A model generated the notes under the pieces. The model ran no database searches. It saw only the letters and a program-made list of their open reading frames with translations, and was not told the origin of the DNA. From an uncultured Clostridia bacterium (GTDB lineage Bacteria; Bacillota; Clostridia; TANB77; UBA1234): DNA of 50,830 bases. Location: positions 1 through 50,830 of the forward strand of contig CANQBB010000005.1 in NCBI GenBank assembly GCA_947588905.1. The letters run 5' to 3'. Shown one piece after another: positions 1-9,849 of this stretch (its first letter is position 1; each line of letters opens with the position of its first letter). A program made the translations under genes and the position numbers.

Positions 1-17
1 GGTCAATACGAAAGCGA

Positions 18-116
18 TTATTTTTTTATATTCTTAAAGTACCTTATCAGTAGCTTTAAGATGATGGTTAATAGAATAACTAATACAATAAAACTTATGT
101 AATCAGTTTCTATCAT
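18..116 (-). CDS. Small hydrophobic peptide, possible type I toxin (holin-like)
   Basis: A 32-residue ORF that begins MIETDYISF, continues as one hydrophobic helix rich in I, L and V, and ends in a basic tail (RYFKNIKK). The start at 116 lies 8 nt after a perfect AGGAGG (125-130); an in-frame ATG at 122 is too close to it. A strong promoter sits upstream (208-236) and the leader is about 85 nt long. Size, very strong ribosome binding site, single membrane helix with lysines at the end, and a structured leader all resemble Firmicutes type I toxins such as the TxpA/BsrG or holin-like families. These insert in the membrane and are silenced by an antisense RNA. No antitoxin RNA could be identified because the window ends 17 nt past the stop. 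The function is inferred from form, not from sequence identity. Confidence 0.5.
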   Translation of the reverse strand: MIETDYISFIVLVILLTIILKLLIRYFKNIKK

Positions 117-207
117 GCACATCACCTCCTCTCAGGTGCAAACAACTATGTTGCATGCTATGATTAGAGGTCTAACCGCTTCGCTTATTCCCTTTATCTT
201 GGGAAAG

Positions 208-236
208 ATTATATTATACAAATTATTTTTTTACAA
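208..236 (-). promoter_or_regulatory. Sigma-A type promoter of the small toxin-like gene
   Basis: On the minus strand, TTGTAA (231-236) is followed by a 17-nt spacer and TATAAT (208-213). Transcription should begin near 200. The leader holds the segment AAGCGA, which can pair with TCGCTT just after the toxin stop codon. Pairing between leader and 3' end is known to delay translation in type I toxin mRNAs; here it is inferred. Confidence 0.65.
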
Positions 237-293
237 GGCGAACACTTTAAATTAAATGACACAATTTAACACATGAATGATGCATATACAAGG

Positions 294-336
294 GACGGAG
301 AAAATTCGGCAATTACTTTGCTAAATTTTCTCCGTC
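294..336. repeat. GACGGAG palindrome (REP-like hairpin)
   Basis: Arms GACGGAGAAAATT (294-306) and AATTTTCTCCGTC (324-336) are fully complementary, and an inner GCAA/TTGC stem closes a short loop. The sequence begins AGGGACGGAG like the longer palindrome at 18491-18572. It lies just past the pgi stop. The run of T follows only on the + strand, so it is a poor terminator for pgi and looks more like a dispersed palindromic repeat. Confidence 0.6.
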
Positions 337-358
337 TTTTGTTTATGTAACTTTAATT

Positions 359-1612
359 TTACACTTTTCCAAGTAATCTAAACATTTCCTTTTTATATGC
401 TTCAACACCAGGTTGATTAAATGGATTAACACCTAATAAATATCCACTAATACCACAAGCCTTTTCAAAGAAATATAATAATTCTCCAAGATTAGCTTCA
501 TCAAGTTTTTCGACTTCTAAAATAATGTTTGGTACATTTCCTCTTGTATGTGCAATAATAGTACCTTCCATTGCTTTGTGATTTATTTCATTAAGAGTTT
601 TACCATTTAAATAGTCTAATTTATCCATAGAATTTTGTTCACAATTTAAAGTATAATCTCTATAAGGCTTTTTTATATTGATTACAGTTTCAAATAAAGT
701 CCTTTCTCCTTCTTGAATATATTGTCCCATTGAATGTAAATCAGTTGAATTATCTACACTAGCTGGAAATAAGCCTTTACCATCTTTTCCTTCACTTTCA
801 CCAAATAATTGTTTCCACCATTCACTTACATAATGAAGCTTTGGTTCATAATTTACTAAAAGTTCAATTTTCTTTTTCTTTTTATATAAAATATTTCTAG
901 CTATTGCATAATTATAGCAATCATTGTTTTCTAATTTTGAATATTTCTTTTGCGCATCATATACCCCATTAAGTAATACATCAAGATTTATTCCAGCTGT
1001 TGCAATAGGAAGAAGTCCAACAGGAGTAAATACTGAATATCTACCACCAACATCATCAGGAACTACAAAAGTTTCATAACCTTTTTGATTTGCCAATTCT
1101 TTAAGAACGCCTTTTTCTTTATCTGTAGTTACAAATATTCTATCTTTTGCTTTTTCTGCTCCATATTTTTTCTCAATATATTCTCTTAATACTTTAAATG
1201 TAATTGCTGGTTCTATAGTTGTTCCGGATTTTGAAATTACATTAAGAGATATATCTTTGTCCTTAATATAATCTAATAAATCATTTAAGTAATCTGAACT
1301 CATATTATTTCCAGCAAAAATAACATTTTTAGGATTAAATGTATGGGATAAAGCATCTATTACTGCTTTAGCACCTAAATAAGATCCTCCAATACCTATG
1401 ACTATTAACAAATCTGACTGCTTTCTAATTTTACTAGCAGCAACCTTAATTCTTTCAAGTTCAGTAACATCATATTTTAAATCAACCCAACCTAAAAAAT
1501 CATTTCCAACACCTGTTTTTTCATATATGTAATTATGAGCTTTTTCAAGGTCTTTCTTATACTTTTTAATTTCACTCTCAGTAATTCCAGAATTACTTAA
1601 ATCAATTTTCAT
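359..1612 (-). CDS. pgi: Glucose-6-phosphate isomerase
   Basis: Interconverts glucose 6-phosphate and fructose 6-phosphate in glycolysis and gluconeogenesis; cytosolic. The 417-residue protein carries the family motifs [21 protein letters not shown] (sugar-phosphate binding) and [15 protein letters not shown]. The start at 1612 (MKIDLSN) is chosen over one 30 nt upstream because AAGGAGGA lies 8 nt before it. That ribosome binding site falls inside the last codons of the upstream YARHG gene, whose stop is at 1614, so the two genes are probably translationally coupled. No CGG codon is in frame. Confidence 0.96.
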   Translation of the reverse strand: MKIDLSNSGITESEIKKYKKDLEKAHNYIYEKTGVGNDFLGWVDLKYDVTELERIKVAASKIRKQSDLLIVIGIGGSYLGAKAVIDALSHTFNPKNVIFAGNNMSSDYLNDLLDYIKDKDISLNVISKSGTTIEPAITFKVLREYIEKKYGAEKAKDRIFVTTDKEKGVLKELANQKGYETFVVPDDVGGRYSVFTPVGLLPIATAGINLDVLLNGVYDAQKKYSKLENNDCYNYAIARNILYKKKKKIELLVNYEPKLHYVSEWWKQLFGESEGKDGKGLFPASVDNSTDLHSMGQYIQEGERTLFETVINIKKPYRDYTLNCEQNSMDKLDYLNGKTLNEINHKAMEGTIIAHTRGNVPNIILEVEKLDEANLGELLYFFEKACGISGYLLGVNPFNQPGVEAYKKEMFRLLGKV

Positions 1613-1613
1613 T

Positions 1614-2666
1614 TTAATTTTCCTCCTTAGTATAATTTTCAATATCCTTATTTAAATCATCATAAAAATTTTCAATTTTTTCTCCTGTATTATAGTCATA
1701 TGCATTGCCAATATCACCATATGCATCAGATTTTTCTATAAAACATATATTACCATTTTCGTTAATAAAAAATTCTCTTATATTTTCACTTTCATTGTTA
1801 TCTTTTATATTATATAAATCAATAAATTCTTCTTCTGATAATATTTTATTTTTATTTAAATCAATATTATATATATAAAGTTCATCAGCTTCATGTGCTC
1901 CAATAACAACCATTGAAACAATTTTATCATCTGTATATATACTTTCAATAATGTTAAATCCAAAATAAGAATAAATGACTTTGCCATTATCATATGTAAT
2001 TTCTACACTACCATTCAAAGAATATGCCAATTCGCTAACCCTGTCTATATAATTATTTAACTCCTTATATTCTCTTATAATTAATTTATCATTTATTATT
2101 TTCTCATCATATCCATTCATAAATTCTTTCGAAAGTACTTCAAAATATTTATCAGAATATTTCTCTTCTCTAAATAGCTTTATACATTTTTCTAAGAATA
2201 TAACATTATCTTGCTCTATTTTATTTAATTCTGATACAGCCACTTTCTTTCCTTTTATAGGCTTATACCAATCTTTCGATTCGAAATATTCTTTTAATTC
2301 CTTATTTGAAAAATCATGTCCATGTCTTGCAAATATTTCATTTTTTGCTATATCTAATAATTCAGGCGAATACTTACTTTCATATAAATAATCAATCATT
2401 TTTTCTGAACTTTCTGGGAAAATATAATCACCACTAAAAATTGTATTCTCACTTTTGACATCCTCGAGTTCTCCGCTTACATCAAATTCAACTTTACTTA
2501 AATCTTCATAAAATTTTTCTCCACTTTCATCAATACTATTTATATCTCCAGAATAACTAGTTTGAATTTTATTATTTTTTAAAGTAAGTATTATAAAGCA
2601 AGTAATTAGTAATAATATTAAAACAATAATTAAAGCTGTAATTACAATTTTTGTTTTCTTGTTCAT
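1614..2666 (-). CDS. Membrane-anchored YARHG-domain protein
   Basis: A 350-residue protein. It has an N-terminal transmembrane helix (about 6-30) and then an extracytoplasmic part. Residues about 90-135 match a YARHG domain: a conserved FARHGHDF block, then [19 protein letters not shown] is an extracellular domain of unknown function, often found in surface proteins of Firmicutes. The C-terminal half is not recognised. The start is preceded by AGGGGGA. It overlaps the ribosome binding site of pgi, and upstream lies the decayed uvrC fragment, so the promoter is probably further upstream. Confidence 0.75.
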   Translation of the reverse strand: MNKKTKIVITALIIVLILLLITCFIILTLKNNKIQTSYSGDINSIDESGEKFYEDLSKVEFDVSGELEDVKSENTIFSGDYIFPESSEKMIDYLYESKYSPELLDIAKNEIFARHGHDFSNKELKEYFESKDWYKPIKGKKVAVSELNKIEQDNVIFLEKCIKLFREEKYSDKYFEVLSKEFMNGYDEKIINDKLIIREYKELNNYIDRVSELAYSLNGSVEITYDNGKVIYSYFGFNIIESIYTDDKIVSMVVIGAHEADELYIYNIDLNKNKILSEEEFIDLYNIKDNNESENIREFFINENGNICFIEKSDAYGDIGNAYDYNTGEKIENFYDDLNKDIENYTKEEN

Positions 2667-2683
2667 ACAAAAATTCCCCCTAT

Positions 2684-2915
2684 ACTTTTACTCCAACTCT
2701 AACAATATCTTTTTAGCAAGTGATTCATTTATTCCTGATACTTCACATAATTCTTCTATACTTGCTTCTTTGATTCTTTAACAGATTTGAATTTTTGAAG
2801 TAATGTTTTTTTCTTTACCTCTCCTATTTCCTCAATATTGTCTAGTTCAGATTGTCTAATTCTATTCTCTCTTACTTTTCTATGATATTCTACTTGTGAA
2901 AAAATTACATTAACA
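2684..2915 (-). pseudogene. Decayed second copy of the uvrC 3' end
   Basis: This stretch matches the last 200 or so bases of uvrC (4352 to about 4600) almost base for base, including the LLELE-stop end. It is broken: 2 nt are missing in the codons for VKKIK (near 2777), causing a frameshift, and about 25 nt are missing near 2892. No start codon or upstream part is present. It encodes the C-terminal helix-hairpin-helix region in the intact gene. The fragment lies between the unknown gene at 2934-4271 and the YARHG gene. Confidence 0.85.
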
Positions 2916-2933
2916 TATAAAATCAATTAAAAA

Positions 2934-4271
2934 CTAATCACTTAATAGTATAAAATTAAATTCTAATATATCATCATACTTTGGATTAAAATCAATAATT
3001 AAATAGCTTCCATCTTTTGTTTGTGCTTTTTCTACATCAAAATTAAAACTAGTACTTGATTCTTCATAAACAACTTTTCCTTCACTATCAATATACTTTA
3101 AAACAAGCTTAATATTGTTATCAAAAGTAGTACTAAAATCTATTAATTTATTAAATGGAAAATATAAAAATAATTGATTACCATTTTTCTTATTACCTGA
3201 TTTTTCAAAAGTAATTTTATATGCTTGTGTCTTTTCAATACCCTTAGAATAATAAAAATCTTCAACCTCATTTTCATCTAAATTTGATAATTTAAAAGGA
3301 TAGCCATCAACTAATTGTAATATATATATATCATCAAATTCTTGTATGTTTAATTTTTTTATTGCTATAACATTATTCTCAACTGTTAAAATACTACTAA
3401 TATTTAGAGCTTTTTCAATTAAATCATGTCCAAATACATTACTTGATATTTTATGTGAATGATTAATATATCCTGAAGTACCATACTGTATTAAGAAATC
3501 TTGAAAAGAATTCATAGATTCCAGTTGTTGATTTTGTTCTTTTTCTTTTTTACTTAAAGTATTTGCCCAATTAAAATCTTCTAATGATTTATATTTTATC
3601 ATTAAAATTTTTGTATCATTAGGTAAAAATGAAAAAAAATTATTTTGGATATATTTAGAAAAATCAATTTCAGGAGCATATTCTAATAATATATTTAATG
3701 AAAAAATTATATTATTTAAATCAGTACTTTCATTAAACTTTTCACTTATTAAATTATCTATTGTTATTCCATTTTCAGAAATAAAATATGAATTACCATA
3801 AGAAATGTCGAAATTATATGGTTCAATTCCAATTTTCTCATTAATTGTATTTATAATTTTTGATTTTATTTCATCATTTTGATAATTGTCCTCTCCAACT
3901 ATACTTTTTACTTTACCAGTCACTTTTGCCCAAAAAGTTTTACCATTATGTTCACATTTAAAAAAATTCTGATCATTTGGAATAATTATAGAACTATATG
4001 CTGTAGATATTTCTTTTGTATCATAATCAAATTTTGAATCAATTATTGTAGGAATGAATCCATATTTATTCTGAATATAATTTTTAACATTTTCAGTAGC
4101 TTGATTTTCATAATAAGATTCTTTAATTCCCATAAAAAAATTTTCTACATCAATAGATTTTTCTTCTAAATATTCATATATATTGGCATATTTAGATGTT
4201 TTGAACATATCACTAATAATACTTAAACTTAATACTAATATGCTTATAGCTATAATTAAATTTTTTTTCAT
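2934..4271 (-). CDS. Exported protein of unknown function
   Basis: A 445-residue protein not recognised as a known family. An N-terminal hydrophobic segment (MKKNLIIAISILVLSLSII) should act as signal peptide or anchor. The rest is polar, with no visible catalytic motif; the last 100 residues alternate in a way that suggests beta structure. The start follows AAGGAG. The gene lies between the 3' end of intact uvrC and a decayed copy of that same 3' end, so it seems to have arrived together with a duplication or replacement of the uvrC tail. Confidence 0.7.
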   Translation of the reverse strand: MKKNLIIAISILVLSLSIISDMFKTSKYANIYEYLEEKSIDVENFFMGIKESYYENQATENVKNYIQNKYGFIPTIIDSKFDYDTKEISTAYSSIIIPNDQNFFKCEHNGKTFWAKVTGKVKSIVGEDNYQNDEIKSKIINTINEKIGIEPYNFDISYGNSYFISENGITIDNLISEKFNESTDLNNIIFSLNILLEYAPEIDFSKYIQNNFFSFLPNDTKILMIKYKSLEDFNWANTLSKKEKEQNQQLESMNSFQDFLIQYGTSGYINHSHKISSNVFGHDLIEKALNISSILTVENNVIAIKKLNIQEFDDIYILQLVDGYPFKLSNLDENEVEDFYYSKGIEKTQAYKITFEKSGNKKNGNQLFLYFPFNKLIDFSTTFDNNIKLVLKYIDSEGKVVYEESSTSFNFDVEKAQTKDGSYLIIDFNPKYDDILEFNFILLSD

Positions 4272-4351
4272 ATATGATTCTCCTTATTATTAAATAATAT
4301 TAAAACTATTATAAATTTTCTTTTTTATTATGCTTTAACTTTTCATATATT

Positions 4352-6179
4352 TTACTCTAACTCTAACAATATCTTTTTAGCAAGGGATTCATTTATTCCA
4401 GGTACTTCGCATAATTCTTCTATACTTGCTTCTTTGATTTTTTTAACAGATTTGAATTTTTGAAGTAATGCTTTTTTCTTTACCTCTCCTATTCCATCAA
4501 TATTGTCAAGCTCAGATTGTCTAACTCTATTTTCTCTTACTTTTCTATGATATTCTATTGCAGTATTATGAACTTCATCTTGTAGAAAAGTTACAAAATT
4601 AAATAACTCATTAGATTTAATTGTATATTCTTTTCCATCACAATCCACAATAGTTCTAGTTCTATGTTTTCCATCCTTAACCATTCCATATACAGGAATA
4701 TCTATATTATATTCTAAAATAACATTCTTAGCAACTCTTACTTGAGAAATTCCACCATCCATAAGTATAAGATTAGGAGGCGAACCATAAGGGGACTTAC
4801 CATTAAAATCTTCTTTACAATATTTTAATCTACGCATTAAAACTTCTCTCATACAAGCAACATCATTTTGACCTTCAACAGTTTTTATTTTCAATCTCCT
4901 ATAATCTGAACGTTTAGGTTTTGCATTTTCAAAAACTACCATTCCAGCGACAATGTCTGTTCCAGATATATTTGATATATCAAAGCTTTCAATACGTTTT
5001 GGTAACTCCTTTAAATTTAAAAGTTTCATAAGTTCGACAAGTAAACTTTCATTTTCAATAGAATCAGTTTTATTTTGCATAGATATTTTTGCATTTCTTT
5101 CTGCCATTTCAATTAGTTTTACTTTTTCACCACGAATAGGTACTTTAAATTCTATATTTTTCTTACCACTTATTTTCATTAGCCATTCCTTAGCAAGTTC
5201 CATTTCTTCAAATTCATATCTAAACATTATTTTATTAGGAACATTACTTTCATTATAATATTGTTTTATAAAGTCAAATAATAATTCTCCTTCACTGATA
5301 TCCTCGACATCTCTTAAAATAAAATTTTCTCCACCAAGCATTTTACTATTTCTAATATTGAAAATTTCAATTGAAGCTTTATCTAAATATTTTACAAGAC
5401 CAATAACATCAATATTATTTTCACTAAAGGAATCCATTTTTTGCCTTTGCATTAAATTTTCAAGGCTATATTTTTTATCTCGTAATTCGGCAGCTTTTTC
5501 AAAGTTTAATTCATCAGATGCTTTTTGCATTTCAATATCTAATTGTTTTATAATTTCATCTGACTTTCCTTCTAAAATATTTATAACTTGATTTATAAGT
5601 TTTGCATATTCTTCTTTAGATATATTACCTTGACATACGCCAACGCATCTTTTTATGTGATAATTTAAACAAGGTGATTCAATTTTACCGTGGTTTAAAT
5701 AGCTTTCTACAATGTTTTAATTTAAAAGTTTTATTTAAAAATTCTATTGTTTCCTTTACAGCATAAGCATTTGTATAAGGTCCAAAATATTTAGCACCAT
5801 CATTAAATTTTTTTCTTGTAATTCTAACGGTCGGATAATCTTCATTTACTGTTATTTTGATATATGGATACATTTTATCATCTTTAAGTAGCACGTTATA
5901 TTTTGGTCTATGAAGTTTAATTAAATTACATTCTAGTATTAGCGCTTCCATTTCACTATCGACAACAATATATTCAAAATGATCAATTTGAGAAACCATT
6001 TTTTCGATACGGGCAGATTTATTATTTTTTTGAAAATATTGACGAACACGATTTTTTAAAATAACAGCTTTTCCAACGTATAAAATGTTGTCGTTTTTAT
6101 CTTTCATTATATAAACCCCTGGTTTTTCAGGAAGTTTTTTTAAATCACTTTTAATTCTTTCACTAGGAAAATCTTGCAA
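4352..6179 (-). CDS. uvrC: UvrABC system protein C, read through a +1 frameshift at CGG
   Basis: The nuclease that makes both cuts in nucleotide excision repair. The start is TTG at 6179, with GAGAGG 8 nt upstream. Frame 1 (163 residues) holds the GIY-YIG domain ([10 protein letters not shown], then YVGKA). It then reaches CCA CGG TAA and stops. Skipping the C at 5690 gives GGT AAA and opens 445 further residues: [10 protein letters not shown], the UVR motif ([11 protein letters not shown]), the RNase H-like nuclease core and C-terminal helix-hairpin-helix motifs. The total of 608 residues is the normal length. Everything else is intact, so this does not look like a decayed gene. Confidence 0.9.
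5687..5693 (-). other. Putative +1 frameshift site 1 (uvrC): CCA CGG T
   Basis: In the zero frame the codons read CCA CGG TAA. Reading CCA, skipping C, then GGT AAA ATT GAA restores the UvrC segment that precedes PCLNYH. A Gly-Lys at this place is usual in clostridial UvrC. Confidence 0.75.
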
Positions 6180-6253
6180 TTTTTATACCTCTCTTTGATT
6201 TAAATATTATTTAATATTTTATCATATTTTAACATTTAAAAATATAATCTTAA

Positions 6254-6288
6254 CAAAAAAATCCAAGCAAATTTAGAAATTGCTTGGA
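6254..6288 (-). terminator. Rho-independent terminator
   Basis: The stem TCCAAGCAA/TTGCTTGGA (6262-6270 and 6280-6288) is followed on the minus strand by a run of seven T. It ends the small membrane-protein gene just upstream. Confidence 0.8.
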
Positions 6289-6295
6289 CAAATAT

Positions 6296-6616
6296 TTATT
6301 TTTTCTTTGCCGTACTCTTTTTACTAACTATATCTCCTAATAGTAATGCACCTATAATCAGTATAACAAATAATACAATAATCCTAAACATATTTTCATC
6401 AAAAGGAGAGTTTTTTTGGACATCATTCATTAAATCATTTGAGCCACCCACAATATTTAAGCTACTGTCCTCATAATTTACATCTGGACCATATTTTGCA
6501 TATTCATCTACTATAATATGTGGTGCAACACATTTATTAACAATATTTATTACAATGAATATAACAGCAATCAATATTAAAATTCTTTTCCAATATTTGG
6601 TAAGTAAAGTTTTCAT
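6296..6616 (-). CDS. Small membrane protein with two TM helices
   Basis: A 106-residue protein that I do not recognise. It has a basic N-terminus, one helix at about 10-27 (ILILIAVIFIVINIV), a polar loop of about 50 residues, a second helix near 77-97 and a lysine-rich tail. The start at 6616 (MKTLLTK) follows TAGGAGG; the in-frame start 30 nt upstream has no such site. It is a single-gene unit with its own terminator. Confidence 0.65.
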   Translation of the reverse strand: MKTLLTKYWKRILILIAVIFIVINIVNKCVAPHIIVDEYAKYGPDVNYEDSSLNIVGGSNDLMNDVQKNSPFDENMFRIIVLFVILIIGALLLGDIVSKKSTAKKK

Positions 6617-6752
6617 CTTTAACCTCCTACTTTTAGTACATAACAATTATAAATCAGATTACATAATTTTACAAGTTTTTTGGGAAAAAATTTTTAAATC
6701 TTTTTGATATATTTTTTATAAATAAACAAAAAATATGTTTGAGGTGAAAGAA

Positions 6753-7502
6753 ATGAAATATATAATTATACTATTTATACTACTTTCTTCTTTCATTTTA
6801 ACTGGTTGCGAAAATAATGAAGAAAATCTAAATGCAAAAAATCAAAATTTTAGCAAAGAAAATAATTTTGATAATCAAAGTGGCGAAAAAGTTCAAAGAA
6901 TTTCATACCAAGAATATGTAGAAAAATATGATATAGATACAGAAGATAATAATACAACTTCTGCTAAGGATAATTCAAATTCTGCAACAAATAGTGAAGA
7001 TGAAATAGCAAATAATGAAAATAATACCTCACAAACTACCACAAGTAATGAATTAGCAAGCTTTTCTACTCCACTTTTATCAAGTTCTAATGAAAGAATA
7101 AATAATTTAGAAATAGTTTGCGAAAGATTAAATAATTTTATTCTAAATCCACATGAAACTTTCTCATATAATAATGAACTTGGTCCATATGGTCCAGATG
7201 ATGGTTTTGAGAAAGCACCTATTTTGCTAAGTAATGGAGAAAAAACAAAAGGTTATGGCGGAGGTGTTTGTCAATTAAGTAGCACATTATATAATGTAGT
7301 TAAAAATATTGAAAATATTGAAATTACTGAAAGACACCATCATAGTGCACCAGTTGGTTATGTATCAAATGGTAATGACGCAACAGTTAGCTTACAAAGT
7401 AATTTAGATTTTAAATTTACTAATAATAATGATTATGCCATAAAATTTAAAGCTCAATGTGCAAACGGAAAAATTTCTGTTTGGGCTTATAAAGAAGGAT
7501 AA
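6753..7502 (+). CDS. VanW-family lipoprotein
   Basis: A 249-residue protein. The start at 6753 (MKYIII) follows GAGGTG. A lipoprotein signal ends in LTGC (Cys19), so it should be anchored outside the cell membrane. A disordered N/S/T/E-rich linker (about 20-100) leads to a VanW domain with its typical features: SSNERINNLEIVCERLN, the NPHETFSYN block, GYGGGVCQLSSTLYN and ERHHHSAPVGY. VanW is found in vancomycin-resistance clusters and many Firmicutes surface proteins; its biochemical role is not settled. It is the only + strand gene in the first 19 kb and has its own terminator. Confidence 0.85.
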   Translation: MKYIIILFILLSSFILTGCENNEENLNAKNQNFSKENNFDNQSGEKVQRISYQEYVEKYDIDTEDNNTTSAKDNSNSATNSEDEIANNENNTSQTTTSNELASFSTPLLSSSNERINNLEIVCERLNNFILNPHETFSYNNELGPYGPDDGFEKAPILLSNGEKTKGYGGGVCQLSSTLYNVVKNIENIEITERHHHSAPVGYVSNGNDATVSLQSNLDFKFTNNNDYAIKFKAQCANGKISVWAYKEG

Positions 7503-7533
7503 AATTTTTTGTATTTATATTTAAAATTTTGCA

Positions 7534-7573
7534 TTAAAAAATACCATATTTATTTTTTCATAAATATGGTATT
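7534..7573. terminator. Bidirectional terminator between VanW gene and pilus operon
   Basis: A 14-bp stem, AATACCATATTTAT with its complement (7540-7553 and 7560-7573). Runs of T follow on the minus strand, and a shorter one on the + strand. It starts directly after the stop codon of the last gene of the Tad-like operon (7574). Confidence 0.8.
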
Positions 7574-8860
7574 TTAATTACATATTTGACAGGAAATATA
7601 TCCTTCATTTATTGCATCATCTTCAGTTATAAACACCCAGCAATCTTCTTTATTCTTTTTATATTCTACACCATTATAAGTATAACCACCATTGATAATA
7701 GGACAATCTGCTGTATGATAAATTTTTAGCACTTTTCCTGAATATTCAGATCTAGCATCATCTTGTCCATATATATATTCTTTTTGAACAATCTGAGAGC
7801 CACCTAAAGCATAACTATTAAAATAAACACCTTCCGTAGTTCCAACTGGAATACCTTGAACAAATGCCATAACAGATATATCATTGATTGTATTTATCCA
7901 AGCATCATTTGTAATCTCTGGAAGATAAAAGTCATATGTTTGTCCAACTAATTCAGCATATCTATTGTGGTCAACATTTATTTCTTGATTCAAGCATTCA
8001 GAAATAATTTTTATTATAGTTTCTCTTCTTTTTTCATGAAATCTACCAACAGTATATGTTCCATCTTCATTTTCCACATAATCTTGTAAGAAATTAGTAA
8101 CATCAGCAGTAGGAAGAAGTTCATCACCAACGTCAAGATTATATCTATCTTGCAATAAATATAATAATGCTTGCATATCATTTGTTATAGCAGCTAAATC
8201 TTCTATATTAGTTATGCTATGATAAATTCCAACACTATCGTCGTCTCCTTCTTCACGCTCTCTGAAAAGATTTTCTACTTCTCCTATAGAATTATGCATC
8301 ATTCTTCCTGAATAACATTTTTCATCATAATAGAAATAAATATCATCACCTAATGTATAACCAATTGTATAATCACCAGTTCTTGTAGAATAAGTTTTTG
8401 TATAAGGAATTTTTGAAGAAAGTTCATAACTATAACCTTCGCCATGATCTTCTTGAGAATAAACATAGAATCCATCATATGCAATTACTACTACAGCTGG
8501 TACATATTGTCCAAAATAATTTTTAATATAACTATCTTGTGAACCTTCGTTCAATGATGTACTATCAGAAGTTTTAAAAGGAATATTATAATTAACTGCT
8601 AAAGTATGAAAGAATGTATTAACTGTCTCTTGAGCAAGAGCAGGAGTAATATCAATTATATCTCCAAACTCATTATCATATTCAAAACCACTTACAGCTA
8701 TGATTTGATCAATCGCATCTTTTGTCGCAGTATCAATTGCATTATTTATTCGAACTTCATCTTTAAGAGCTGCAAAACGACTATTAACAGTCACTCTACA
8801 AACAATTGAAACAGGTAAAATTATAGCAAGCAATATGAATGCCCAATGAAGTATTTTCAT
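7574..8860 (-). CDS. Tad-like operon: large surface protein with C-terminal metal-binding motif
   Basis: The last gene of the operon; 428 residues. One N-terminal TM helix (about 6-22) is followed by a large domain presumably outside the cell. The C-terminus reads YHTADCPII, then a Lys-rich turn, WVFITEDDA and GYISCQIC. This HxxxC...CxxC pattern resembles a small zinc-binding module also found at the ends of other bacterial proteins (Ada-like). Position and build suggest a large minor pilin or tip protein, comparable to TadG/TadE-type pseudopilins, but no prepilin leader is visible. The start follows GGAGG. Confidence 0.6.
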   Translation of the reverse strand: MKILHWAFILLAIILPVSIVCRVTVNSRFAALKDEVRINNAIDTATKDAIDQIIAVSGFEYDNEFGDIIDITPALAQETVNTFFHTLAVNYNIPFKTSDSTSLNEGSQDSYIKNYFGQYVPAVVVIAYDGFYVYSQEDHGEGYSYELSSKIPYTKTYSTRTGDYTIGYTLGDDIYFYYDEKCYSGRMMHNSIGEVENLFREREEGDDDSVGIYHSITNIEDLAAITNDMQALLYLLQDRYNLDVGDELLPTADVTNFLQDYVENEDGTYTVGRFHEKRRETIIKIISECLNQEINVDHNRYAELVGQTYDFYLPEITNDAWINTINDISVMAFVQGIPVGTTEGVYFNSYALGGSQIVQKEYIYGQDDARSEYSGKVLKIYHTADCPIINGGYTYNGVEYKKNKEDCWVFITEDDAINEGYISCQICN

Positions 8861-8899
8861 GCCTATCCTCCTTCCCTATAAGAATGCACAAAAAATAAG

Positions 8900-9400
8900 T
8901 TATCCTTCTGATGCAGTACTCTCTCTTGCAGTGTTTCTGACCATTCCACCATATGGTACACCAATTTTAAATGTCTCTTGTGGTGATGCATATAAAACTT
9001 CTTTAATCAAAGTAGATTGAGTTTTATTTGTATTTTTTACAGAAACATAAAAATAATCTCCAGCCTTCATATTTGTATAGTCTTTACCTTCATTTAATAC
9101 TCCTTCTATAGTATTTGTATATACGTTTTTATATCCATTTATATCATAAAGACGTATTCTATGTTCTAATGTAATTTCAAATCTGTTTCCAGTAGCATTA
9201 ACATTTTGCAAAAATTGAGTATACATCTCAGGTTGTATATAACCTAAGTTTCTAACTGAATCAACAAATTCAACTACTGTTGCATAGATTGACATATATG
9301 AAATATCATCTTGTCTTTCCCATGTATCCATAATTGGAAAAACAAACATTAAAATAACCGCAAGTATCATTGAAAAAATTACAATTAATGAGTCTTCCAA
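8900..9400 (-). CDS. Tad-like operon: minor pilin-like protein
   Basis: 166 residues with an N-terminal TM helix (MILAVILMFVFPIMDTW) directly at the start and a soluble domain with predicted beta structure. The form (short N-terminus, helix, then small globular domain) matches pseudopilins of Tad or type II secretion systems, but the G/A-xxxxE prepilin cleavage motif is missing. The gene lies 21 nt after the preceding gene, so it is co-transcribed. Confidence 0.55.
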   Translation of the reverse strand: MEDSLIVIFSMILAVILMFVFPIMDTWERQDDISYMSIYATVVEFVDSVRNLGYIQPEMYTQFLQNVNATGNRFEITLEHRIRLYDINGYKNVYTNTIEGVLNEGKDYTNMKAGDYFYVSVKNTNKTQSTLIKEVLYASPQETFKIGVPYGGMVRNTARESTASEG

Positions 9401-9421
9401 AATATATCTCTCCTTTCTTTC

Positions 9422-9823
9422 CTAATAAGAATACGTTACTTTACCTCTATAAGATGTATATTTAAATTTAGTATTACTTGGAATCTTTCTTAACTCTAAA
9501 ATAAACAAATTAAATTGAGAGTTTTGCTCAATGGAATCTTCAACATTTATTTCACGTGAATTATTTAAATTCAAAGTATCAATATGCATCTGTTCCATAT
9601 TATATGCTGTTATTAAGACTTCTCCAACAGTGATTTCTCTAGTCTTAGATGTTGAGCCAGTATCATCAGAAGCAGCTTCAGCTCTATTAGAAACACCAAT
9701 TAAATTAGTAGCTGAGTCTAAATAATCATTTAATGTTCCATATAAATATATAGCCACACTAGCTGCAAACACAAACATAAGTGCCATTGTCGCCATATAT
9801 ATAGCTTTACCTAAATTAGTCAT
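9422..9823 (-). CDS. Tad-like operon: small single-TM pilin-like protein
   Basis: 133 residues. A helix at about 6-30 (MATMALMFVFAASVAIYLYG) is followed by a serine/threonine-rich linker and a small C-terminal domain. It differs from the three MDNASKAL-type paralogues upstream. The closely packed spacing (26 nt after the preceding gene) indicates one operon. Confidence 0.55.
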   Translation of the reverse strand: MTNLGKAIYMATMALMFVFAASVAIYLYGTLNDYLDSATNLIGVSNRAEAASDDTGSTSKTREITVGEVLITAYNMEQMHIDTLNLNNSREINVEDSIEQNSQFNLFILELRKIPSNTKFKYTSYRGKVTYSY

Positions 9824-9849
9824 CTAAAAACCTCACACTACCTTTCTTT

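Noticed and set aside
294..336. Intrinsic terminator of pgi
   Set aside because: The hairpin is strong, but on the minus strand it is followed by CCCTTGTATA rather than a run of T; described as a repeat instead.
5687..5693. Reassignment of CGG to another amino acid
   Set aside because: After each native CGG the zero frame meets a stop within five codons, while homology continues in +1. A changed meaning of CGG alone cannot restore the proteins.
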